Part shown: positions 19,031-29,473 of the stretch, one piece after another | Layout: each line of letters starts with the position of its first letter | How positions within the stretch are numbered: position 1 is the first letter of the stretch | Source of the DNA: Tomocerus qinae | Lineage: Eukaryota > Arthropoda > Collembola > Entomobryomorpha > Tomoceridae | Direction: 5' to 3' | NCBI GenBank assembly: GCA_020055645.1 | Contig: JAECZT010000007.1 | Location: 1,275,900 to 1,339,899, forward strand | DNA: 64,000 bases | Position numbers and translations under genes: made by a program | The notes under the pieces: generated by a model | Seen by the model: the letters and a program-made list of their open reading frames with translations, nothing else | What the model was told of the DNA's origin: nothing | Database searches by the model: none

Positions 19031-19400
19031 TGTGACGTTCGGTGATGAACGTCCAATATTCGTTAGAATTAGGGAAAAACAACAGATAAAATTAACCAAG
19101 GACAACCTTGGTGATAAAGGAAAACAGATAGAGCGATGTAAATGATACGAGGAGACAACATAAATGAAAAACATGTTGTTTCCTTAAGTCAGAGTCAAGG
19201 AAAACATAGAACTTGTATAAATAAGAATGACAAATAATAAAACGGGATCATTATTCCTTATCCGTTGCTGAACGAAACTCTGTCGGTTGATTTATTCATT
19301 TTAGCTTTGTACTTAGTACTTATTATTAGCCATTTAAACTTTCATCATAATTATTATACAATTACTAACCCTAGACGTAAAACCCGCCTGTTATATCACA
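19031..19400 (+). repeat. Gypsy 5' LTR
   Basis: 370 bp TGTGACGTTCGG...TTATATCACA, identical to the copy at 29942-30311. It contains TATAAATAA at 19216-19224 and AATAAA at 19236-19241. Confidence 0.94.
19216..19224 (+). promoter_or_regulatory. Candidate TATA box in the 5' LTR
   Basis: TATAAATAA in the middle of the LTR, repeated at 30127-30135 in the 3' LTR. It is a plausible core promoter for the genomic transcript. A polyadenylation-like AATAAA follows 12 nt later, which is too close to make the U3/R/U5 limits clear. Confidence 0.45.
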
Positions 19401-19418
19401 TGGTGGCCTGACCGAATC
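19401..19418 (+). promoter_or_regulatory. Candidate primer-binding site of the gypsy element
   Basis: TGGTGGCCTGACCGAATC begins directly after the LTR with the TGG expected to pair with a tRNA CCA end. I could not match it to a specific tRNA. It is followed (19419-19480) by a pyrimidine-rich leader with repeated CGGTTTT units. Confidence 0.45.
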
Positions 19419-19595
19419 GGTTTTCTGTTACCCGGTTTTGGATTTTTTCGGTTTTTTTCGGTTTTTTTTTCGGTTTTTGTCCCAAATTTTTCAAAATTTA
19501 CGATTTTAGTCAATTTTCCATTTTTATAGTCGATTTTGCGCATTTCACCTAGTATAATTTTATACGTCTCTACGTTACTGTGCGTTCACTCGTGT

Positions 19596-19742
19596 ATGTC
19601 GGAGGCTGTTTTCCTGTGGATTGCTGCTGTGTGTGCGCTTATTGGACCTGTTGTCTGGATCACATTCGTCGCGTGGAAGGCCTGGACCATTGGATCTAAG
19701 GACTTGAGGCCAAGACCGATTTCGCCGCGTGAGCAACAGTAG
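19596..19742 (+). CDS. Small leader ORF with one membrane helix
   Basis: A 48-residue frame from ATG 19596, upstream of gag in the leader. Residues about 5-28 (FLWIAAVCALIGPVVWITFV) form a clear hydrophobic helix followed by a basic tail. It could be an upstream ORF that tunes gag translation or the N-terminal part of a spliced membrane protein. It could also be chance. No homology is recognised. The rest of 19743-19950 shows no further gene. Confidence 0.3.
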   Translation: MSEAVFLWIAAVCALIGPVVWITFVAWKAWTIGSKDLRPRPISPREQQ

Positions 19743-19950
19743 GCGGGTACTTCCGGTTACCGAGAGGGGGGTGAGGAGCTGCGCCACCTATCTCAACCTA
19801 ACATCGCAAAGATAAGTATAATCTTAAAAGTGTCTAAGGCAATAGAGCAGAAAGTCATTTGGTGGTTTGTAGAGCAGGGACTTCAAGTTATTAAATACAT
19901 ATTCGATTACTATTTATTGGTCGCTGTCATAGAGGTAGGAAATCTCAGTA

Positions 19951-20108
19951 ATGGCTTCGGATTCGAATGTTTGGCCAGTTGGGGACAATAATGTCGCTCC
20001 AGTAGGTGACGACGATAGATTGCATGTCGATTTACAAACAGGAGGCCTTCCAAGGTCAGTAGATGGGCGTACTAGGGCATCAGGGCTCAACTTGCAGCAG
20101 CAACAGTG

Positions 20109-20150
<42 letters not shown>

Positions 20151-22192
20151 CAATAGTATTAATACAGAGGGGTCAGGAACCTCTGAGGCTGATCGACAAC
20201 TAACGGCAAGTTTGAGGGAACTTCGTAGGTTGGTGGATCTACAGGTCCAGGAATTGGCATTTGAGCCGGCACACCATTATTTCGAAGGTGGTAGGGGACA
20301 GGCTGCGGGGCCGTCACGTAATACAGGAGTGAATAATGAAGTCGCTAGAGTAGAAATTCAGGACCAAGAGGCTCTAGCTAGCCTCAGGCGGGAGTTATTG
20401 GAAAATATAGTGAATGGCGGAATGACAGGGAATGAGACTGAACCGCCGTCACGTAGGGAAACATTGCAACCAGAGCAAGTGCGAGCATTAGTAGAACGGT
20501 TTCGCAGGGGATTCCAAGGGGTGAATAACGTAGGACAAGGTGTTCAGGGTACTGAACAAGGAACGGAGCAACAAGATAGAGCATCAGATTTTAGGCCAAG
20601 GAGGCTGAATTTGAATCAGGTGAATGATTCATCTAACCCAGCGCAGGCTGCAGCGAATAGCTCGACAGTAGGAAACCCTCAGACTAACGAAGTCAGGACA
20701 GGAGCCAATGATGGGGTGAATGGAGTCGAAACAGGTACCCGTAACGAAGGGATACCAGCCAGTGTACTCCGTCGTAGCATTGCAAGGGAGATGATGCAGA
20801 ATTGGTTAGAAGTACTTCAGGAAGCGAGAGCAGGGGGGACTGAAGATGATGATGATCAGCGAGAGGAAGTTGAACGACTTACAAGAGGGATCTTAAGAAG
20901 AACTGCTATGGAGAATGCAGAGACGCCAACGTCGTCCCGAACTAAACCATCAAATGAACCAGATAAAGAACGACCAAGGGGCGTTAGGAGATCATTTGGG
21001 GCCAGAAGGTTTAGCCCGGAAAGAGATGCTTTTCCTAGATCATCCACACCGAAAGTTCGATATACAGCATTGAGCACTCCAGGTGGAGATAAAACGGGTT
21101 TAGCTACCGTTATAGTAGGTAATAACACACCGGCCATTCCACAATTCTCGGGCACTTTGGCTGAGGATGCTAGAAATTTTCTGAATAAGTATGAGAGTTG
21201 TACAGGTGCATGGTTAGACAGGCAAAGGCTAGATTCGATTGGGCAATACCTGAACCAGAAGGCATTCGACTGGTACTTAGTTGTCAGAGGCTACCCCAGA
21301 TGTAGATGAGGACGGGGAAACAGTAAATTCATGGATGACTCTTACATGGCCAGAGTTTAAAACTAAGTTTCTTGGAAAGTTTGATGTAAAAGGAAAAGGG
21401 GAACTAATGGCTGCGGCTCAAAGGGACACTGAATCCGCAAGTAGCTTCTTTATGCGAATGGTCAGGACTCATAGTCAATCTAAGTTTAATCTGTCGCATG
21501 ATGACCTCATTTGCTTGATAACCAGTAAACTGAATGACGTTTACAAACCACACTTCCATTATAAGAAATGGAAAGACTTGGAAAGTCTAGGGCAGGCCAT
21601 CGATAAGTTCGAGGAGAAAAGGGCAGATATACTGGCATCACAAAACAGGACTAAGAAAAGAACTACGGCGGTCGCAGCATTAGAGAGCTCAGGACCAGCA
21701 TACATGACCGATGTTGAGGAGTGTGACGAAATAAAGAATGAAATTTTTGCATTAAAACAGCAAATTAATAAGTTAACTGGAAAAGACGTAAGTACTGGTA
21801 AGAAAGAGGGTCAGAACATCCAGGACGTTACCATTTTGGCATTAAACGCTAAGCTAGAGGAAAAACAAAAGGCAGAAGAAATAGTTAGGCTACAAAAGCA
21901 GTTATTTAAAAGCGACCGAGGGTTTCAGGGAAGCCAGGGGTCTGGACAAGTTGGGACAAGACCAGGATGGCAAAGACGTCCAAGGGATCAGAGGTCATTA
22001 CCACGATGCTTTCTTTGTGAGAAGCTCGGACATGTTGCTAGGAATTGCGGTGTTAAGCGACCAAGGTCAAACAATTGGGGCAATTATACGAATCCAGCGG
22101 TACAGGGAGTGGAAGAGCGGCGAATGTTACCACCGCTTGAGGAGAGGGAGACAAGTCACAATGGTCAGTCGGGAAACGCCAAGTCGCAGTGA
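19951..22192 (+). pseudogene. gag: gag (capsid and nucleocapsid), interrupted
   Basis: The best start is ATG 19951, in frame with the main gag body. The frame hits TGA at 20107-20109 inside a glutamine tract (CAG TGA CAA) and is then open to 21309. Near 21285-21303 the coding sense moves by +1 to the frame that runs to TGA 22190-22192. The first part is an Arg/Gln/Glu-rich region and the start of a capsid-like fold (IPQFSGTLAEDARNFLNKYE). The second continues the capsid (WMTLTWPEFKTKFLGKFD), then a coiled region and a single CCHC zinc knuckle (CFLCEKLGHVARNC, 22008-22049). The product would form the virus-like particle. The stop and frame change make this copy defective unless bypassed or due to consensus errors. 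Confidence 0.8.
22171..22177 (+). promoter_or_regulatory. Programmed -1 frameshift site G GGA AAC
   Basis: GGGAAAC lies in the X XXY YYZ register of the gag frame, 13 nt before the gag stop. A -1 slip here enters exactly the protease frame. The same heptamer is a known retroviral slippery site (simian type D gag-pro). I did not identify a firm downstream stem or pseudoknot. Confidence 0.65.
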
Positions 22193-22911
22193 TTACGACA
22201 AGTGATCACTGCCAAAAACCGATAAAAAGCATAGTACTGAGTTATACTTACCTGCGTGGGTCGGTAATGTTTAACGAAATCTTGACAAAATTGAATCAGT
22301 TTGATAATGGTAGGTGCATTTATAAAATTACAGATAGTGAGGGTGACGGATATCAAATTTTTTGTTTCTTAAAAATTAAAATGGGAGTCACACCAGTAAT
22401 GATTGACAGTGGAGCAGGTGTTAGCGTAGCAGGGAAAGGATTTTATGATAGCAATACAGATCAGGGCAAGCCTAGTTTTGACGTAGTCTCAGCAGGAGGC
22501 GAGTCGTTAGATATAATCGGCACGAACTCAGTACTTATAGACTTTCCAAAAGGAAGCAAACAATTTTCATTCTCAATACTGGACAGGATTCCAGAAGGAC
22601 TAATAATAATTGGTAACGATATTCTAAGTAGGCTAAAATCCAAGATAGATTATGATCTAAAAATTTGGGAATTTGATAAAATGGAAATTCCATTTGAATA
22701 TTATAGAGGCTTTTTAGAAGCTAAAACTTATATTAATGTTATTGGCCAGAGTAGAGAGATTTATGATGTGGCACAAGAAACATTGGCACAACACAAAGAA
22801 ACATTCAGACTTTCTGGCAGACAACCGGAGCAGGTCTGGGATGCCAAAGAAGTTCTTTTAAAATCATTTCCGGAGTTAAGCTTTAGAGAACGGACAAGTA
22901 CATTCCGGTAA
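22177..22911 (+). pseudogene. pro: Protease and start of pol, -1 frame, interrupted before RT
   Basis: Aspartic protease in the -1 frame relative to gag. The catalytic D-S-G-A is at 22405-22416 (MIDSGAGVSV), and a flap-distal ILSRL/IIGND segment lies near 22605-22640. The frame is closed at 22909-22911 just where pol sense continues in the next -1 frame (open from 22887). No slippery heptamer is visible there, so this looks like a one-base lesion in this copy, not a second programmed shift. The protease releases Gag and Pol proteins during particle maturation. Confidence 0.75.
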
Positions 22912-25900
22912 GCATAGAGTTTAGGGGGGAAGAGGACAGTCTGGTAGACTACTCTGAGACAAAGGTAGAATGCGGAAAAGGGAATGAGGAGATTCTTATT
23001 GGTGTGTGTGGGAAAAATGAGCCCATCAAACCGAAATCCTCGTCAGGAGTGGTATCCGAGATAAAAGAGAGTAGATCGGTGAAAAAGACGATCGAGGAAC
23101 GAAGGTCAGATTTGGTTGACGAACCAGAACTGAAGGGTGTTCAGAGTGCCGAGTGCGAATCTGATATCAGCGGTAGCTGGCCCCTGTCACCAGACCGCCC
23201 CTTTTTCTGCGCTGGGGACCTGGTAGACCTGCTTCGGAATGAGAATGCCGGATTTATGGAGTCCGATGAGATTAAAGTGGATGCCGGATCTTTGGAGTCC
23301 GATGAAAGTAAGATACCAAAACTGATAAGGAAAGTAAGGTTTTGTTTGCCTCCAGGTCGTGAGTGGAGTGATTCAGATGATACGGTGAAGTCGGAATGGG
23401 AAGAGGCTATATTAGAGCTTCCGAAAGTAGTTGAGAAAAGCCGTGTGAAATTACCATTCTTTGTTGTCTCAGAGTCTGTTTGCTTACTACCTAACGTAGC
23501 CCAATTAGTAAAAATTGAACTAGGTAATTATTGGAAAACCATTTATGGAGATTATTTATTCGAACCGTTCGAAATGATGGAATTAAGAAAGGAAATTCAT
23601 ATCCCATTTATTTTTGTGTCAGATAAAACCGTGGCCTTGTTTGTCCATAATCTGTCTGATGAAATCGTTACGCTAGATAAAGGATTGAAATTAGGTAGTT
23701 TGAGTAGATTGCATCACTCTTCGGGAGAAGAGGTGGAAGAGACGGTGGCCATTAATGCAATCAACTCAGAGGAATTAGACCTGTCATTGTTTAAAATTAA
23801 TAAGAACGCTCCCTCTGATAGTAGAAAGAGACTTGAGAAAATTTTAAAAAAACATGCGAGAACATTTGCAAAGGATACGGCTGGGTTGGGATCAACCGAT
23901 ACTGTAGAACATAGTATAGATACAGGGGACCATCGTCCTATCAAACAAAGGCTTTGGACCAGATATAGTAAGGCAGAGAACGAAATAATCAAACAGCAGG
24001 TCGCAGAAATGTTAGAGAGTAAAACCATAGCACGAGCATACAGTGAATGGGCATGTAACGTCGTGTTAGTTAAAAAACCTAAATGCGGAAGTTGGAGGTT
24101 TTGTTGTGACTTCAGAAAGTTAAACACATGTTCAAAAATCATTGCGTATCCACTACCCAGGATACCTGACGTGATTGACTCGCTCTCTGGTAGTGGTTGG
24201 TTTATAACTTTAGATTTACTAGCTGGATACTGGCAAATTAGGATGTGCCAGGCTGATGGATCGCATTTAAAAACAGCGTTCCAAACGCAGGATGGAGTTT
24301 TTGTATTTCTTAAAATGCCCTTTGGAGTAGTTAATGCACCAGCAGGAGAGTTTCAAAGACTTATGGATAAAATATTCTCGGATATGAGACAGCTAGTGGC
24401 ATACTACATGGATGATATTTGTGTGAATGGGAGCTCACCTGACATGGCATTAGATAGACTGGAGTTGGTATTGGCGAAATTAGACGAACATAACCTAAAG
24501 GTAAAAATTGGCAAATGTACATTTCTATATGAAGAAGTTGAATTATTAGGGTATGTAGTAGATGGAAAAGGAATTAGACCCAATCCAAAAAAAGTAGCTG
24601 ATATAGCTAAAATCCCAAGACCAGTCACGTCTACCCAATTAAAGAGTTTTCTTGGCATGATAAATTTCTATAGAAAGTTCATCCCAGATATAGCATCAAT
24701 AGCGAAACCATTATACGAATTGGGAAAGAAGGAAAAATTATCAGGAGAATGGACAGAGCTACAGGAAAAATCATTTGAGGAGCTCAGGAAAGTACTAAAA
24801 AACAAGGCGTTAGCGCATTTCGATGATGATCTGCCTGTTGAGATTCACACAGATGCTTGCGAATATGCCATTGCAGCAGTACTGTTGCAAATTAAGGAGA
24901 TAGAGATAGAGGGAAAAATGAAGAAAATAGAAATCCCTATTCATTATAATTCTCGCATTTTAAGGAAGCACGAAGCGAAATATCATATCGCTGAGAAAGA
25001 AATGCTAGCCATCATCTTCGCACTAGAATCATTTAGGCCTTATTTAGTTATGAGGAAGTTCACAATTAGGACGGACAGCTTGCCGGCTACTTATCTTAAA
25101 GACATAAAAGATCCTATCAAAACCAAGGTTGGGAGATGGGCCATGAAACTTAGCGAATTCACTTGCGATGTAGTTTATCGACCCGGGAGACATAATCAAC
25201 TAGCAGATTTCCATTCGCGGTGCCCGGTAAGGGAATATTTAGATGTCGATACGACTGTAGACGTGCCAACATTCGTACTGTCAATTAAGAGCCCGACTAA
25301 TGGTGAAATAGTGGATACTATTGACTACAAACTGGGGACTATGAGAAAATATTATAGAATACATCACATAAAGCTTAAACGGAAGCAATGCCAGGAAGAA
25401 CCTGAAGTTAGAGCAGAAGGGATCAATTTTCCATTTTATCAGTCACGAGATGACTGGTGTTTAGGAATCATTAATAAACTAGATTCGCATAAGCAATTTT
25501 CATTCAAGGAAGCTACCTTATGGTACAGGGGGAAAAATGGGGACCAGATCTGTGTACCAATGGCGTTAAGGGGTATTTTACTAGACTTGTACCACGCCAC
25601 TCCTTATAGTGGACATTTGGGAATTACGAAAACAACGCAAAGATTTAAAGAAAGGTTTTATTGGCCTGGAATGGCAAAGGACATCACAGCGTTTGTTAAT
25701 GGGTGTGTGCCATGCAGACGGCATAAGGCGCCTAAGAAAAAGTCTTCAGGTTATTTAAAGCCAATAAAATGGCCTGAAGGGACAGCAATTCCACAACCCG
25801 GAACATTCCTAAGTTGTGACATCCTCAGGCCATTCCCTCCGTCAGAAGAAAATAAAAAATATGTAATAGTAGTTACTTGCATGATCACCAGGTACGTATT

Positions 25901-26882
25901 TACGGGGGCATTAGAAGCAGCCACGGCTGAAGAAGTGGCCAAATACTTAATAAAGAGAGTATTCTGTCTTCATGGCATAGCAGATGCATTACTTACAGAT
26001 AATGGGACATGTTTTAGGGCTAAGTTGGTAGGACAATTAGCAGAGCAGTTAGGATTTAAACAAAAATTCACCACACCCTATACACCGTCTATCAACGGAT
26101 TGACAGAAAGATTTAATGGCACTTTAATGCTGGCTCCTTTAGTGCAGGAAGAAGGTCTGCTGTCATGGTCAAAATATTTACCAGAATTAACATGGGCATA
26201 TAATAATTCTAGACAAGAAAGTCTAAAAGAAAAACCAAGTTATTTATGGTTCGGAAGGGATGTTAGGAGCCCAGTAGATTTGGCTATAAATTTGCCAACC
26301 CCTTCACTAGCTGCAGACGCTATGTTGACAAGAATAATAACAGCATTTGGTCATGCACGTGAGTCACTTAGTAAAGCTCAGATAAAGCAAAAGGCTGAAT
26401 TTGACAAAAACAGGGAGGAAAAACCTCTCAGAATTAATGATTTAGTGATGTATGAAGTAGAAACACGGTCAAAAGGGATGCCAGATAAATTCCAACCATC
26501 ACTTAAGGGGCCATATTTGGTAACAGCATTTTTGGGGGATTTAACACTTTTAATAACTCCGGTCTCCGGAGGAAAGCCAGAATTAGCATCACGTAGAAGG
26601 CTACATTCATATAGACCTGGAAACATTTTTATTGAAAGGAATCTTATAGAAGAACCAGAAACTGACGTAGACTCACATGCAGGAAACAATAATGACTCAA
26701 GCGAACAGAATAATGTAGATGACGTAGAAATAGGGCGAATCAGGCCTGCGGACGTAATTACACAAACAACTAACGTCAATAGCGAAGAAAATGTACGTAG
26801 ATCTGATAGGCTTAAAGGAAAGCCAACTAAGAGATATACGTACGTTCTTGGTTGTGGCGAGGAAGTAATGAGTATAGAATGA
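22887..26882 (+). CDS. pol: Pol: reverse transcriptase, RNase H, integrase
   Basis: An open frame of about 1,331 codons. After an acidic linker come RT motifs (FCCDFRKLN, LDLLAGYWQIRM, MPFGVVNAP), the catalytic YMDD at 24405-24416, and LLGYVVDGKGIRP. Ty3-type RNase H starts near 24840 (EIHTDACEYAIAAVL). Integrase has an HHCC finger at about 25590-25725 (HATPYSGHLG...CVPC) and core motifs near 25815 (CDILRPF), 25995 (LLTDNGTCF) and 26105 (TERFNGTL). A basic tail ends at 26882 with no chromodomain. All catalytic residues checked are present. The order RT-RNase H-integrase and the sequence style are Ty3/gypsy. The region 26883-27081 is non-coding and may carry a splice acceptor for the downstream genes. 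Confidence 0.88.
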   Translation, partial: RTDKYIPVSIEFRGEEDSLVDYSETKVECGKGNEEILIGVCGKNEPIKPKSSSGVVSEIKESRSVKKTIEERRSDLVDEPELKGVQSAECESDISGSWPLSPDRPFFCAGDLVDLLRNENAGFMESDEIKVDAGSLESDESKIPKLIRKVRFCLPPGREWSDSDDTVKSEWEEAILELPKVVEKSRVKLPFFVVSESVCLLPNVAQLVKIELGNYWKTIYGDYLFEPFEMMELRKEIHIPFIFVSDKTVALFVHNLSDEIVTLDKGLKLGSLSRLHHSSGEEVEETVAINAINSEELDLSLFKINKNAPSDSRKRLEKILKKHARTFAKDTAGLGSTDTVEHSIDTGDHRPIKQRLWTRYSKAENEIIKQQVAEMLESKTIARAYSEWACNVVLVKKPKCGSWRFCCDFRKLNTCSKIIAYPLPRIPDVIDSLSGSGWFITLDLLAGYWQIRMCQADGSHLKTAFQTQDGVFVFLKMPFGVVNAPAGEFQRLMDKIFSDMRQLVAYYMDDICVNGSSPDMALDRLELVLAKLDEHNLKVKIGKCTFLYEEVELLGYVVDGKGIRPNPKKVADIAKIPRPVTSTQLKSFLGMINFYRKFIPDIASIAKPLYELGKKEKLSGEWTELQEKSFEELRKVLKNKALAHFDDDLPVEIHTDACEYAIAAVLLQIKEIEIEGKMKKIEIPIHYNSRILRKHEAKYHIAEKEMLAIIFALESFRPYLVMRKFTIRTDSLPATYLKDIKDPIKTKVGRWAMKLSEFTCDVVYRPGRHNQLADFHSRCPVREYLDVDTTVDVPTFVLSIKSPTNGEIVDTIDYKLGTMRKYYRIHHIKLKRKQCQEEPEVRAEGINFPFYQSRDDWCLGIINKLDSHKQFSFKEATLWYRGKNGDQICVPMALRGILLDLYHATPYSGHLGITKTTQRFKERFYWPGMAKDITAFVNGCVPCRRHKAPKKKSSGYLKPIKWPEGTAIPQPGTFLSCDILRPFPPSEENKKYVIVVTCMITRYVFTGALEAATAEEVAKYLIKRVFCLHGIADALLTDNGTCFRAKLVGQLAEQLGFKQKFTTPYTPSINGLTERFNGTLMLAPLVQEEGLLSWSKYLPELTWAYNNSRQESLKEKPSYLWFGRDVRSPVDLAINLPTPSLAADAMLTRIITAFGHARESLSKAQIKQKAEFDKNREEKPLRINDLVMYEVETRSKGMPDKFQPSLKGPYLVTAFLGDLTLLITPVSGGKPELASRRRLHSYRPGNIFIERNLIEEPETDVDSHAGNNNDSSEQNNVDDVEIGRIRPADVITQTTNVNSEENVRRSDRLKGKPTKRYTYVLGCGEEVMSIE

Positions 26883-27081
26883 ATAATCAAATGACATCTG
26901 CTTTGTGACGCAAAATATAGCAATTCATAAAGTCTAAAGTATAGTATAAAATAGAGTTAAGCTACCATTATTCATTAGAAAGGATAGAAAAACAGTAAAA
27001 GAGACAATAACACATTCTCTGGGCAGAATAAACAAAGTATCACTGCACAAAAGTAAAAACAAATTATTAGGAACCGTTATA

Positions 27082-27731
27082 ATGCAATTCCAAGGCGTGT
27101 TGAGGGTTACAGTTATCCTCGGAGTTGTGGTTTTCCTCGCTGAGAGTAAGTTTAGCGGAAAACACAATAAAATATCAAGAACGGGACGAGAAGACGAGGC
27201 CGAGGCTAATACTTCGTCAACCATAACAAGTTTGGAGGTCGTCAAAATCGTGGACGATGAAAAGTCAGCAAAATCACTGATCTAGCAATAACAACCAGCC
27301 GGATCAGGACAACCGATCTCAAGTCGACAACTTTATGGGAACTTTCGGAGGACTTGCCAACCGTGAGTGAAGGACCATCAACCCAGCAGGAGGGTCAATC
27401 AACAACTACTCATAGAACGTACAATGAAGCCTTCATCGTGACTGGCCTTATCATTACCACGTTAACCTTCTGTGGATTCATAGTAGGATGGCGTATTAAG
27501 AAGCGTATCACCGGATTACAGCAAACCATATCTTCGCTCGCATTAATAAGCTTACCAACAGTAACCCAAGCATTTGCTGATATCAAGCCACAGATAGGAC
27601 CATCTTCTCTGTTTCCGGAGGAATATAGCATGACTGACGGGGGAAAAGTGATAATAGCCATCACATTGTTATTCTTTGTCTTGTGTGCTGTGATAATTAT
27701 TTGTTGCATTGTCCAGAGGTTGTGTCGATAA
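27082..27731 (+). pseudogene. Small membrane glycoprotein-like gene, broken by one frame change
   Basis: ATG 27082 opens a 67-codon frame with a clear signal peptide (about residues 5-20) and a short, Thr/Ser-rich, acidic ectodomain that stops at TAG 27283. A second frame, open from 27261 to 27731, continues with Thr/Ser-rich sequence, a membrane helix (FIVTGLIITTLTFCGFIVG), a basic turn, and a second helix (VIIAITLLFFVLCAVIIICC) ending in RLCR. The two parts overlap at 27261-27285 and read naturally as one gene with a one-base lesion. It stands where env normally is, but it is much shorter than gypsy env and I see no fusion or furin motif. Function unknown. Confidence 0.5.
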
Positions 27732-27775
27732 AGAAATATTGTCGTGGAATTTAGATAGGTATATTACAAATAATA

Positions 27776-28000
27776 ATGTCAAGTTGGAAAAGTCTAGTTA
27801 CGTTAGGTATTTGCTTTTTGGTAGGGAATATAATGTTAATGATAGACTGTGTAAATAGAGCAAGCGTAAGTGTATGTATTGGATCAATTATCTTTATGGA
27901 CATAGTAGCCTTTTTGATTTCGTGTATTATTGCCTCATCGTTACTTGTGATTATCATAACGACATCCCTATTTGTGGAACTGTGGGAAACCTTCATGTAA
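27776..28000 (+). CDS. Small two-helix membrane protein
   Basis: 74 residues from ATG 27776. Two hydrophobic helices (about residues 5-25 and 38-66) are separated by a short loop with cysteines, and the product is very Ile/Leu/Ser-rich. I recognise no family. It resembles small viral membrane proteins (viroporin-like) only in size and topology. It sits between the signal-peptide gene and the receptor gene. Confidence 0.45.
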   Translation: MSSWKSLVTLGICFLVGNIMLMIDCVNRASVSVCIGSIIFMDIVAFLISCIIASSLLVIIITTSLFVELWETFM

Positions 28001-28064
28001 GTTCAGTAAAATTAAAATTAAAATTCGAGAAGCCAATTTGTGTTACGATTAAAACTGAGACAGA

Positions 28065-29415
28065 ATGAGGGGGCTTAGTCAGCTAGTTCTAGTTTATTTA
28101 ATAATTCTCTTAGTAGGAACCACTAATACGATAAGGAAATGCTGTGGAATCTGGCAAAATGTTTAAGTGAACATGGAGTTAGATATGGCTGCACCATTTC
28201 CGGTCCATAGTTTTAAGTGTGTAGGAAATCACCAAAAATTAGAGGAAGTTGTGCGGATGCTGCGAGAACATAAAATTCAACGCGAGAGCCTCAGAATTAA
28301 GGACGAGCAGATGCGGTGGCGAGACGAAAATTGGACTGCGTTAGTAAACAACAGGGATAAATGGTTCATGACCGACTCGGACGGAGTTCTTGTCGGAATA
28401 AGCTTTTGGATATGGCCAGTTTGGTTAGCTGTGGACAAAGAAAAGTACTGCGTGGGTCATCTTGTTGTGACAGGAGAGAGAGTTACAGCGGAGTACAAAG
28501 AGATTTTACTTTTTACCGGAGAGCTCGACAATTTCGAAACCTACTTATGGCAAAGAATATTGTACGGGACTTTATACGTACTTTCGGCTGTCTTTCTTGT
28601 CATTACTATGGGACTATACTGGATTTCGTGGGAAGAACAGAGTACACAGGCCTGTATTCAACTGTCGTTCTTCATAGCAGTCTTTGCATTCTACTTACTG
28701 GAAGGCGCACGAGTGTTAAGCAATCGTAATGGGCTTTTTATTAGGGCATCGGTCGATTGTTTCCTTCAAGGCATGGTTGCACAGTACCTCTTCATGTCCA
28801 TGTCAACAACTAGTACGATTCTGGGACTAGATCTACTCACCACATTAAGGAACATGGACCACAGAGCGCATCGAATGCGAGACTGGAGTCGGGTGAATCG
28901 TTACAATTGCGTTTCTTGGGGTACACCCTTGGGACTTCGGATTAGGACTTGGAGTTCACCACACCTACTGGACCGAAGACGCCAAAAGAAACCAGGAAGG
29001 ACTACATGAGTGGGCTCATAATCGTTGTGCACCACCGTTGTGGCACGTATCCGTCTACGTACAAACAATGCTCTGTGCAGTAAACTTAGTTGTATTCGGG
29101 ATTGCTAGTATGATAATTTGGAGACACGGTCGAAATTCTATTTATAGGGCAAGTCAATTAGGTCCTTCGGAGGCCCACTTGAGCGAAACATTAATTACAT
29201 TGACTAAGCTATTTTTAGTACTAGGTTTAACCTGGATTGCTGTATTTTGTGAATACTTATGGGGAGTTGAAAAGCCTTTGTCAATTGTTTGAGTAGTCCT
29301 TAGAATTCTAAATTTGTTAATGGGTGTAATCTATTTTATCGTATTAAGTAGCAGTAGGAAAAATAGGAAAATTTGGATTACTACGTGGGAAAAGTATAAG
29401 ATTAGTTGTAAATAA
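28065..29415 (+). pseudogene. Methuselah-like class B GPCR, damaged
   Basis: ATG 28065 starts a signal peptide (MRGLSQLVLVYLIILLVG) followed by IRKCCGIW, the Cys-Cys start typical of Methuselah-like ectodomains. TAA at 28164-28166 interrupts the same frame, which then stays open to 29009: an ectodomain ending in a WLAVDKEKYCV-type segment and TM1-TM3 (about 28560-28860). Near 28890-28905 the sense moves +1, to the frame containing TM4, the RCAPPLW loop, TM5 and the strongly Methuselah-like TM6 (TKLFLVLGLTWIAV). TGA at 29290-29292 interrupts, after which TM7 (LNLLMGVIYFIVL) and a basic tail follow to TAA 29413. The seven helices are thus all present but split by two stops and one frame change. 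Family assignment is from motif and order, not a search. Confidence 0.75.
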
Positions 29416-29473
29416 TACAACCATCGTACGTATTGACCTAATAAGACTAATTTCTGATTTATTTTAGTGAGCC

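Noticed and set aside
22887-22911. Second programmed frameshift between protease and RT
   Set aside because: No X XXY YYZ heptamer in register in the overlap; a one-base lesion is simpler.
26400-26882. Chromodomain at the gypsy integrase C-terminus
   Set aside because: No aromatic-cage pattern; the tail is polar and acidic/basic only.
26378-26923. 181-codon minus-strand frame over the end of pol
   Set aside because: Antisense to the integrase tail; no domain.
28361-28729. 122-codon plus-strand frame inside the Methuselah-like gene
   Set aside because: It lies in an alternative frame over TM1-TM2 with no membrane pattern of its own; a shadow of the receptor.
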